In this document: one piece after another, positions 1-9,365 of the stretch
Layout: each line of letters starts with the position of its first letter
How positions within the stretch are numbered: the stretch's first letter is position 1
Origin: Paramacrobiotus richtersi
Taxonomy: Eukaryota; Tardigrada; Eutardigrada; Parachela; Macrobiotidae
DNA: 20,837 nt
Direction of reading: 5' to 3'
Assembly (NCBI GenBank): GCA_034698045.1
Contig: JAQGAU010001186.1
Span: 1-20,837 of the forward strand
Made by a program: the position numbers and the translations under genes
The notes under the pieces: model-generated
What the model was told of the DNA's origin: nothing
The model's database searches: none
The model's input: only the letters and a program-made list of their open reading frames with translations

Positions 1-67
1 CCGGAACTTTAGTCGGTCCCCACCCATCTGGGTTACCTTCGACAAGCGGAAGGCGAAATGATGCCAT
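1..67 (-). CDS. possible first coding exon of a leftward gene (partial)
   Basis: On the minus strand an ATG at 67-65 opens ten codons (MASFRLPLVE plus one base) that stop at a good donor, CGAAG|GTAACC, with its GT at 36-35. The rest of the gene would lie beyond the left edge. The short stretch has no acidic residue until codon 10, so it could begin a mitochondrial presequence, but that is a guess. The only evidence is an ATG followed by a plausible donor, which can occur by chance. The product cannot be identified. Confidence 0.2.
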   Translation of the reverse strand, partial: MASFRLPLVEGNPDGWGPTKVP

Positions 68-653
68 TCCGAAAATCCGAAATAAATTATGACACTAAAA
101 ATCAACAATCCGCACAGCAGAATCTTCGCAAGCCGGGCTAAGGTGTAGCGCAAATCGGCAAATCACGCCGCAGATCATCACGATTCACGGCAGATGTCTT
201 TTTCTCCTGTGTCGTAGATAGCGCATACGGCGCTAAGCCACGCAGGACTGACTCGAATCGAACAGTATCCGTTCTGACAGCGATGATGGGTGGTCCTAAC
301 TTTCGAGCTCCCAGCCAATGAAAGTCAATTCGCGAAACCACGAAATTGTGGGCGCGTCGGAAGTTGGAACCGAGACCGAAGCCACGAAAAACCCGCTAAC
401 CGAGCAGGCTGACTTTTCCCTATTTTTTCAATTATATGTAAGTTTGTAACTGTGTAACCGTCCCCAGAATAGATCCTAAGTCCTATTACTCCTGACGATA
501 TGCGAGGCTAGTTGTACTCGGCAGTTGTAGAAGTACCATTATGTGGATCCCGGACGGCTTGCAAGTTAAAGGGCACGGCTCGGAACGGCTTATTATCTGG
601 ATATTATTAATTAATATTCCACATTACTAAGGAACTGTGTTTGTTTTTTGCAG
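68..653. other. intergenic / promoter-side DNA
   Basis: No coding region is supported here. The 67-codon minus-strand open frame at 138-341 has no recognisable domain or splice context. A CCAAT-like sequence (CCAATGAAA) occurs near 314. The stretch ends at a polypyrimidine tract and CAG (651-653) that could be the acceptor for the long 5'UTR exon of the chromodomain gene. It probably holds the promoter of that gene and perhaps of the leftward gene. Confidence 0.4.
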
Positions 654-1193
654 AGGGTGCTGCCTGCCGTGACGAACGACACTGCCTGCCGAAACTAAGA
701 GAGCTCGTTTCAGTTGGTTACAGATCTCGGTCGAACTCATCTGCTTCCATTTTTGTTTTCGGACGGAAGCTTTTCCGGCTTCAGCTCCGTTGAAGCTTCT
801 GTGAACGATTTTTCCGGAAGCACCCGCAGCACCCCCAAGGGTCAGGGGGAATGTTCGTGCTAAACTTCGAACGTTTCGTAAATTCGAATTAGCGTGAATT
901 TTATTCCAGCAGCATCAGCTTCAAAAAAAACTCGCGCCCGCCGCCCGGTCTACGGTATCCGAAGAAGCGGTTCGGCTTCGGCTGCCGGCACCGCCACACT
1001 GCAGTGTGACTGCTACTGCAGGAAAGCGGCCATTTGGAGCTGAAATAGTTGATCAGATCGCTTTGTTCTTTCACGCTTTTCCTTCCAAAGCAAACCGACG
1101 AACCGTCTACCTAATTTTTCTAATTTCTAACCGAAATCTTCCTGAACTTTTTTTGTATAATTTCCATTTTCACGTGAAGACTAACCTTGTAAG
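654..1193 (+). other. probable 5'UTR exon of the chromodomain gene
   Basis: The stretch is bounded on the right by a strong donor, TTGTAAG|GTGAGTACG (GT at 1194), and on the left by a possible acceptor at 651-653. A matching acceptor, TTGTTTCAG, ends at 1478, eight bases before the chromodomain ATG at 1487. Intron 1194-1478 would therefore lie in the 5'UTR. The 63-codon open frame at 1006-1197 crosses the donor and resembles no protein I know. The left limit and the transcription start are uncertain. Confidence 0.4.
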
Positions 1194-1486
1194 GTGAGTA
1201 CGAATGCAGAAGAGTTCGGAAAGGACTGGTTCTGCCCTTCTCAGACTTTCAATATTCAATGATTCTTCATGGTCTCCTAACTTCCTCCACTTGATATGCT
1301 TGACTTGTTGCCATTGGTTCATGGAGCTTTGAGCCTTTGTTACTTTGTGTATAATATGTGTACGATAAACGGCTTCAGTTTTTAAACTGTTAATATAACG
1401 TGCAGGCAGCTAAAGAAAGTTAAGCGTTCAAGTCTCGGACCGAGTTTCACGATCTCCTGCTGGTCATTGTTGTTTCAGGCTCGACT

Positions 1487-4041
1487 ATGCCGAAAGGCCG
1501 AAAGAACATTGCAGCACATGAGGAAGTGGACGATGAGGAACCCACTGAAGAACCTGATCAAGAAGGTTCGCAATAACGTACTGAAAACCTGATAAATAGT
1601 GCTGTTCCTATGTTTACTGTTTGGTTCGTTTGGACTTTGGATGTCACTGTCAGTGATAACTTATAATTAGTATGACAAGTAATCGAGTTGCTAAATGGCC
1701 TCGGATTTTTGGATCTTTATCATTTTGTGGATTGAATAGTTGCTAGTTGGCTTTTCTAAACCTATAGAAACGAAAATAATATCTAGCTGTCACATGACTC
1801 ACATATCAAACGGACCTGAGTTTCTTGGGAAATTTGCTGATCATTCTTGTGACATCAAACTTTAATGAATGGGATTAAAGAATTGTATTTATAATTTATT
1901 AATTTAATTTACGTCTGTTGCAGATGATCCGTCCAATAATGAGTGGGAAATAGAGTCGATTCTTAAAAAGCGCAAAATAACAAAGGGATCAAAGATTGGG
2001 ATCCACTATTTCGTCAAATGGAAGAACTATGACAACGACCGCGAGGATAATCCAGAAAACTGGGTTTTCGAGGACCAGTTGAACTGTGATGAACTGCTGG
2101 AAGAGTTCAACAAGCGCGAAATAGTCACAGGTACGAGACTGTTAAGAAAACTTTATTGTACTCCAGGGCGGCTCGAACTCCGGTCGAAGGGAGAGAAAAA
2201 GTCGCCCGTTTCTCCAGAAAGCAAACGTTTTCTAACTGTATCGCCGCCCCCAAAATTACCAAAAAGCGGCAAAATTTCGCTTTCCAGTTTCGGGCGTATC
2301 TGTCAAAAAAAGTTTTATCCGTATCCCACAACAAAATCGTCCAGTCGCCAGCGCGCCTGGTCGCCGGAAAATTTTCGTTTTCTTCCGTCAGTTTTTCCTC
2401 TCTAACCGCCACTGAGTACAGAGTATTATAGATTAAAGTGTTGTGCTTGAATGATTGGTAGTTCAAATATACCTCGGTAAACATGACATCTTGCAGAAAC
2501 CGAGGCCGACGGCGAAGCACCGGGCAGCGATAACGATTCCACTCCCGAAGACCAGTGGGAGGTGGAGGAAATCGTAGGTCGCCGGAAGAAGAGGGGAGGA
2601 CGGACTTATGAATATCATATCAAATGGAAGAATTGCCCCGAGTCGCAGAATACATGGGAGCCTCAGAAAAACCTGAACTGCAGTCAACTTCTGGAAAAGT
2701 ACAATCAGGAGCATCCGCTGGAATCGCCCACTGCTAAAGCCCGAGGCAGACAACCGAATGCGAACAAACCATTGAGATCCGGTACGCGAAGCACAAAAGG
2801 GACCGGCCAAGGTAGCAACGAAAGTCCTGAGCGGTCCAGTGTCAGCGATGTACAGGATAGCGCGGCGGAGGAGAAGGGAAAGGCTCGAAAGACAGGTGGC
2901 GCTCGTGGTCGAAAAGCGGCCACCCCGAAACAGCGGGCGACACGCGCCGATGCCAGCAAGGCTGAACAGTCCCCAGAAAAAGTTTTGGGGGAATTTCTTC
3001 AAGATTGGCCGGATAGCGATAACCGCCCGACATCCAGTAAGAGTAAGCCCGCTAAAGGCAGCGAAACCGCTAAGCCTCGTACTGCTAAACCTTCCGGAAA
3101 CAAAAATGCTCCGTCCAAGAAAGATACCGAGGACGCTGTTAAGAAACCTGTCAAAAGGGAGCATTCCCCGGAAATCGAACAAGAACAAGATGGTATAAAG
3201 AAAACTGAGTACACGAAAGGTATGGGAAAAGTTAACGAGTGACTAAACCGCTTCCTTTTGGTCTGAAATAATACTGTAATGTACCAGAGTCATGCCACTT
3301 AAAACCGGTGGCCGGCATCAACTTGTTTACTTAGTAAAGTTACGTGTATAATTTGCAGCGGTTCGTGTGCGCATGATGGATGGTCCAGTTGTTACTGGAT
3401 TCAAAATCATTCGTTTCAAGCCTGATACCCTGGGACGGAAAAAATTCCAGTACAACGGAGCGTCCCTGGCGGATCCTGAAGAGGGGGTGACTGTGGTCGC
3501 CAGAATGAGGTCAATTGTGGGAAAATATAATTTCTACATTTGCGTTCAGAAGGAAACTCCAGATGAGTTTCATGGATTGAATCGCAACGATATGGAACAA
3601 CGGTTCCCAAAAACTGTGTACGTAAACACACATTATAAATCGTTTGCATTCGGGTCAGACGTGGATCTCTTAATCTGAAAGCTAATCTTATTTTCAGTGA
3701 ACGATTGGATTTTGTTGATAAGAAACGTGACGCTAAAAAAGCAAAACGGGGCGGTAATTTTGAGGAAGATGATGGTGTAAGTGATGGGATGATACTCTGT
3801 TATACTACTGTAATGAAATCGGTTATTGTCTAGTATTTTTATCCATTTGTTATTGCTAAAATTTGGCACGTAAGAGCCTTCTGATGCGGAAATCATCTTT
3901 TGTGTTATTTAAAGGGTCGTAAGCTTAGTTTTTCTTCAGGATATGGCGCAGGGTGTGGATGGAGACTTTTACTCTGAAGAGGTACTGACGTTTCAATTAC
4001 GTTTTTTCCGTACTGGTTAATGCATTTATCATTAGGATTGA
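1487..4041 (+). CDS. HP1-like protein with two chromodomains and a divergent C-terminal domain
   Basis: Seven-exon model: 1487-1565, 1924-2130, 2497-3219, 3359-3617, 3698-3776, 3940-3981, 4036-4041. It totals 1395 nt, 464 residues; the first three introns are all phase 1. After an acidic N-terminus, chromodomain 1 spans about residues 33-93 (EWEIESIL, YFVKWKNY, NWVFEDQLNCDELLEEF). It keeps the three cage aromatics W34, W59 and Y62 and has about four extra residues before W73. Chromodomain 2 spans about 115-168 (QWEVEEIV, YHIKWKNC, NTWEPQKNLNCSQLLEKY); C142 replaces the usual third cage aromatic. A linker of about 160 residues is rich in Lys, Arg, Ser and Pro, with RGR motifs resembling AT-hooks. 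Residues about 342-430 form a compact region that may be a divergent chromoshadow domain. Family knowledge suggests binding of methylated histone tails in chromatin. Weak points are the first donor (GTTCGC; reading through meets TAA) and the two-codon last exon. If exon 6 is not spliced, the frame stops at 4018-4020. The protein is not a clear orthologue of HP1, Polycomb or CHD. Confidence 0.8.
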
Positions 4042-4967
4042 GTCAACTGACTGGACGCAAAAAAGTCTGAATATGAAAAGGCTTCACTGTAAGTGAAGTC
4101 GCTCTGATATTGGTTTCCGAGTTATAAACAGCGGTGCGGAATCGTTAACTATAATAATTATGGTGCGTGTTTCCAGATTTGCGGTTGCTGGACAGATCTG
4201 GATGTTACCGTTCCTGTCTGTACAGAATTTCTTTTATTTTTACGCTTTTTCTCATTGGTCTGGCCGTTGTTTTGGACTTTTGCAAATGAAGTTTCATAAT
4301 GAATGGCGAATTTTGTTGGGCCGGTATTGTTCCACAGATAGTTTTTCCTGTTCTTCTGTTTCTGTGTAGATCTTGCATTGATTTTCGACTATGAATCTGC
4401 GTAGTTCGCACTCGATGCGCTATTGGTAGCAGTTTACACAAATATAATCCGCTGGTGAATCTCTGACAGAGATTTTGCGTATGGTTCGTTCGTGCACTGT
4501 ATTTATAACATCCCATAGTGGACACCGGTTCTCATGTTTTCATAACAGGCGGGTTATTTTTTTAGATAGGATTCACATAGGTACATGCTGTATGATCGAT
4601 CGCGAGCCGGTTTGGATACGTGCGATGTCTGCATTTGTATCGACATTCGCGTTTGTATCAAAGCGATCGCCAATCGCACAGTTTGCTTGATAGCGAAAAG
4701 AGTCAGGGACTTCGTCCAATACTTCTATTGATACCAAATATGTTGTGTGACAAATTGTGCCGAAAATCCGGTAAACTGATTAATTTACATCAAATTTATG
4801 TGTGAAAACATTATCGTTTTCCGTACGACCTTCGTACCGTTGGAGAGCATCTTCATGATTTATTCACGGATTCCTAATGTGATCTGAGTTAATAAAGCTA
4901 CGTCTGTCCACAATGTTTATCTGGTTGTAAGCTACCTTTAGATTTGACTATAGATTACGTCTTTACC
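4042..4967. other. intergenic region between chromodomain and chitin-binding genes
   Basis: This holds the 3' flank of the chromodomain gene and the promoter side of the next gene. Open frames at 4160-4369, 4205-4525 and 4475-4690 overlap on opposite strands, lack splice support and match no family I recognise. An AATAAA at 4891-4896 could be a polyadenylation signal for the upstream gene, but it lies about 850 bp beyond the stop. Confidence 0.4.
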
Positions 4968-6991
4968 ATGAGTTCCCACATTCTGCATTTTATGCGCATA
5001 ATAATTGTTACGCTGATGTATAACTTGGTGGGCACTCTATGCGACCAGTCGTTGTCGAGATTGGCTCAGCAACGGTTAAGCGATCGTGCCTTGACCGCTT
5101 CCGGTCGATCTGATATGCTCAAATCAAACCAGAATCTTCCTTTCCCTACATTTGGTTATCCACCGCCTCAGACGAGCTTTTCATGCAGCAACGTAAGACA
5201 ACCAGGCTTTTATGCTGACCATGAGACCGGATGCCAAGTAATTCGTCGTTGTACCATGGAGAATTTTATGTTTTCCTATATTTGCCCGAATGTGACTGTG
5301 AGTTCAAAATCAAAACTACGTCCGAACTGACATATGTCGATGGCTTTTTCGAATCAAATGCATGCCAGTCGTCGGAACTTTCTTCCTGCTTCTGAACCCG
5401 CTCTCCAATCCCCCGGAAGTGCTGGTGAAGTTAAAGGTTACCAGCGGGTAAGGTTAGCTGCGATCCCAGCGATGTGGTTATCAAGGAAAAATGTCGTCAA
5501 GGGATGACAGCTAGCTTTAATTTGGCCGCTAGTAACCCTTCAGCAGCAGAAGTTCCCGCGGATATAAAAACAGATTCAGAAAAAATGGAGAAAAGTTTTA
5601 GCGACTGTTGAAGACATGATTTCTCAGTGCGCGCGCGATGGATCGAAGTAAAATGCAGATTTACGTTCGGCTAAAAGAATCTGTGCAGGTTTTTGTTTTC
5701 AAGATCTGATATCAAAGCACAATTTGTAGTAAAGGTTTATTGCTGTACCATAGTATCACATACGTACACACGCATACCATTTGTAGTAAATCGTTATGGT
5801 CGTCAAGTGTACTGTATGATTCATACAGACTGTATGAACTGTCACTAATAATTATTAATCATTTACTAAGTGATCTAATCAGCAGCGATGACACTGACAG
5901 AATAAATTGAAAAAGTCTTATTAGCTAATGTAATTGTAATAAAACAAGAAAAATGTTTACCGTGTTGTATAATTTGTATAAATACACGCCCTCAACACCC
6001 ATTTTGCGAAGGGTGTTTCATGCAGACAGCTAAAGTCACGTAAAAGTAATCTTTCCGAAGAAGAGATTAGAAAAATGAACGCTCTTCGCGCTTATTTGGT
6101 AAAGTCTGGTACTTTAAATTATAGATTATAGGGGTTTTAGGTAAACCACAAATTGTCGGCATAAGTTTGATATTACTTATTAACCTTTCAGCTTTTCGAC
6201 GAAGTATCGCAAAGCTGTGACTACTGGTTCAACGTGCGGTGCCCCAGGTAATTTTAATTTGACAGTTGATCATGAAGTGGTCAGTACATAAATTAAACAT
6301 ACTTCTACGAAGTAGTGTACTTCTACGATAAAAGGTAAGGAACGACTCAAATAGCCCAGCTTCCACATTTCCACTTGTGACAACATATTTTCTGATATCG
6401 GCATTCATTGTTAATGTGAGCTTCATCAGCTGTCTGTTTGTAAACAGTTCCAGGGCTAGTATCGGTTTCGACCATGCTTTCCAAATGGCGGCCGATGACT
6501 CGCCCACATTTTCCCAGATGATCATGGATCGATCGGCAGCTCTGCCATTTGTTCCTAACAGTCTGGAGATCAGCCTACCTAGCACTTCCGGCATGGGAGA
6601 TTCCGTTAACACCCTGTTGCAGTGGGTTGGGGCGGACAGCGGTAATACCGCAAATAACATGCAGAAAGGTAATAAATAAGAAGCTGCGACCGTTGCATAT
6701 TCAGTGATTCACATCGTATCATGTAATGGTTAACGTTACTAATAATCCCCTCGCATTTTAGGAAACCAACATACTCTTAAACAATTGCTACAAAATTCGG
6801 GCACTAGAAAAACGTACTCCCGCTTGCCAAAAAGGAAAAATGCTTCTGTGCAAAAAGTACTGCTTTCCCGACAGCCGGAACCAATTAAAGACGATCCTTC
6901 CGTAAAGTCAATTTCTTTACCGCCGCCCAAGGGATTTCTGGCTCCTAATCAGCTGGGAACAGACTGGATACCTTTGGCAGCTTTTCGTTAA
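4968..6991 (+). CDS. secreted protein with one chitin-binding (CBM14/peritrophin-A) domain
   Basis: Four-exon model: 4968-5297, 6192-6247, 6448-6668, 6762-6991. It totals 837 nt, 278 residues, with intron phases 0, 2 and 1. The N-terminus MSSHILHFMRIIIVTLMYNL fits a signal peptide; the second Met (codon 9, 4992) is an equally good start. The chitin-binding domain is split by the 894-bp first intron. Exon 1 gives FSCSNVRQPGFYADHETGCQ, then RRC and YICPNVT; exon 2 gives LFDEVSQSCDYWFNVRC. Together these make the six cysteines and the aromatic pattern of CBM14, whose members bind chitin in cuticle or peritrophic matrix. The join reproduces the family's CPNGTLF motif, which strongly supports the splice. 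The last 160 or so residues are low in Cys, with a basic stretch (SRLPKRKNAS) and a Pro-rich end, and have no domain I recognise. The protein is probably extracellular. Upstream exons cannot be excluded. Confidence 0.82.
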
Positions 6992-7618
6992 ATCGCACGC
7001 AAAACAAACAAAAATGAAAATTCGTCAAAAATCTAAAAATGGCAACATTTCCGTTCTGATGGTATTCCGAGAATCTGATGCACACTCTGTTGTACTCAAA
7101 CGATAAACTAAAGGGATTACGCAGACAGTAAAGATCAGTATTCACGTTAAACATTGCTGACAATTTTCTAAACGTTATTAGACAACGTACCGGAAATCGT
7201 CTCTACATATTTTTACAATATTTGTATGTTGTTATGCTGTAAGATACCTGTCGCCGGCAGAAGAACATCCTTTCCCACCGTACCCGGTCTGATTTATCCC
7301 ATCGAACACATGTACAGAACCGTCAAAGAACGAAATTTAAACTACCCGGAACCAATAACCAGCAACGACAATTATTAATTAAAACAAAGGATGACAAAAA
7401 TCTCAAAGCGGAAACTGAATTAACTCTCGCAGACAAAACACACACAAAGGAAGGAAACATATTCGGTAAAGGTAGTAAAACCGTAAGTCACCGTCTATAC
7501 AGATAAATCTAATTTAAAATTACGCTTAAAATTTTTCTTTCCAACCGGTTGCACACATCTACAGCAAGAACCTGTGTGATGATTAGAGACGGCCACTCTC
7601 CCACTCGTCGTTTCGGTT
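6992..7618. other. intergenic region between convergent genes
   Basis: This contains the 3' flanks of the chitin-binding gene (+) and calcineurin B (-). The minus-strand open frame at 6945-7163 overlaps the end of the chitin-binding gene and looks like a shadow. I see no further gene. Confidence 0.5.
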
Positions 7619-8336
7619 TTAAATAATGTCCACCACCATCTTCTTGTGCACGTCCGTGTGCCCGACCACCGAGCAAAACTCCTCAAATGAAATCTTCCCA
7701 TCGCCATCCTTGTCCGCGTACATGATGGTCTTGTCGACAATCTGCTGGAGTTGTTGGTCTTTGAGGTTATTGCCCACCATCATCTTCAGCACTTGGAACA
7801 GTTCCCCGTTGGCTATGAAGCCATCCCGATCGATATCGTAGATGGAAAAGGCGAAGCGCAATTTGGATTCCTTGTCACCTACGGATTACACTTTTTCAAC
7901 ACGGATATCTGCCAGTAAGTGCGCCTGCGCACAACAATACACTTGGTGTAAAATTTGGCAACACTAAATTTGTGTCGCATAAACTGAATCACACCCCAAA
8001 AGGAGCGAAATTGCTACCGCCCAGGGATTTGATTAAATCTCCAGATTAAGTCAATTTAAGTGAGTTAAGTTTTAACGTACCTTTGACGCTGAACTGCGAG
8101 ACGCCCTGGATAAACTCCTTGAAATCCACTTCGCCGTTCAGGTCTGTGTCGAATATGTCTATTACTCTCTGCACCAGGGGATTCTGTTGCAATTCGGGAA
8201 GGGACATGAATTCGTCCACACTAAGCGAGCCATTGTTGTCGAGATCCAGCTTCTTGAAACGCTTGCCCAGACGTCGGATTTCCTCCGCGTCGAAAGTACT
8301 GCACATCTCCAACTGCAGGGAGGCTTCGTTACCCAT
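7619..8336 (-). CDS. PPP3R1: calcineurin subunit B (regulatory, EF-hand)
   Basis: Two exons: 8336-8081 and 7878-7619, joined in phase 1 across a 202-bp intron (AAAG|GTACGT, TAG|GTGAC). This gives 516 nt and 171 residues, against 170 for vertebrate calcineurin B. The N-terminus MGNEAS is the N-myristoylation signal. Four EF-hand loops are visible at about 31-42 ([12 protein letters not shown]), 63-74 ([12 protein letters not shown]), 100-111 ([12 protein letters not shown]) and 141-152 ([12 protein letters not shown]). Conserved segments include [20 protein letters not shown] and [15 protein letters not shown], and the end HKKMVVDII. The protein binds the calcineurin A catalytic subunit and gives Ca2+ control of this serine/threonine phosphatase. 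All loop-ligand positions look intact. EF2 has Leu where Gly is usual in vertebrates (DTDLNG). Identification is essentially certain. Confidence 0.97.
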
Positions 8337-9365
8337 GATGATGCCTTTAGGCTGTCGGGATGATTAATTAGAATATCACAGGGAACAATCCCGTCGCTAA
8401 CAAGGTCAAATTAGTACACACAAAGACTCAAAGTGACAAAGACTGACAAAGTCTCGAAAATCGTCAGTTTCCTTCCATTGCGAGAGACCGGATAACTCTG
8501 TTACAAAAGATTCGTTAAAAAGGTACCTCCGCCATATAAAGATTAGACGCAAGAGTAACTGTAAACGAACGAATTTTTATGGTTGATAAGTTGGTAGCAA
8601 GATCTTTATGACTTCTTTGCCTGCAGCATTCACAGTAGAAGTATATGAAACTACAGGATGGCACTGGGTGAATTTCGATCAATTATTGGTTACACAAGAG
8701 TAGAATGAGTAAGACACAGTTGGTTCAGTTCATTCATAACGTCATGAAGTGGCGAAGGGAATCCTGACAGTTGCGTCCCAACCGGAAGCAGACGTCGGTA
8801 GCGGCTAGGAGAGTATAACGGACCCTGGCGGTGGCATCTGTTTACACGTTAAAAAACGAATCATAACTTCAAGATAATGTCACCTTAGTGTTGCTGTTAC
8901 TTTAATAACTTTGCTTTATGTATTGTGATGTTGGGCAAACGTACCATCGCGCGCTGATGTGATTTGCTACTAATTATATTAATTTTAATAATTATCTGTT
9001 CAGCGAAGCTATCGCCAGTATTGATTGAATAATAAACATTAATATTTCATTTATTAAAACGTTATCAAAGTAATGTGATCAGTACTAGTGTTATCGATGA
9101 GGATGCTGCATGCATGTAATCACCATCACCTGTCACTAGCTTCTAGAAAACTTTACTATGTACATCATGCGTACGATGTACATTCGGCATAATTAAGAAC
9201 CTGTTATGCAACCGAGTATAACATAATTATATAATTATCATAAAGAACGGCAGTTTCAGAGTTTTTATATCAAGAACCAGACACAAAAGTAACGTCCTCT
9301 TATTGATCGGGGCACAGAAAAGTGACTGAAAGTCCCCATACAGCATGCAATACTCTCCAGATTAA
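8337..9365. other. intergenic region upstream of calcineurin B
   Basis: The part near 8337-8500 should hold the calcineurin B promoter and 5'UTR. From about 8830 to 9300 the DNA is A+T-rich, with an inverted repeat at 9158-9183 and several AATAAA/TTTATT motifs near 9030-9060. The latter could serve as poly(A) signals for the leftward GTPase gene. No coding potential is apparent. Confidence 0.45.
9158..9183. repeat. short inverted repeat
   Basis: Perfect 9-bp arms, ATGTACATC (9158-9166) and GATGTACAT (9175-9183), flank an 8-base loop that contains GCGTAC. It lies in A+T-rich intergenic DNA downstream of the GTPase gene. Function is unknown and it may be a chance hairpin. Confidence 0.6.

Noticed and set aside
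2125-3188. Minus-strand open frames of 131 and 241 codons opposite the chromodomain exons
   Set aside because: They are mirror frames of a well-supported coding exon and an intron, contain no domain, and arise from the GC-biased sequence of the plus-strand gene.
7495-7740. 81-codon minus-strand frame overlapping the calcineurin B 3' exon
   Set aside because: It is a shadow in another frame of the EF-hand coding sequence.
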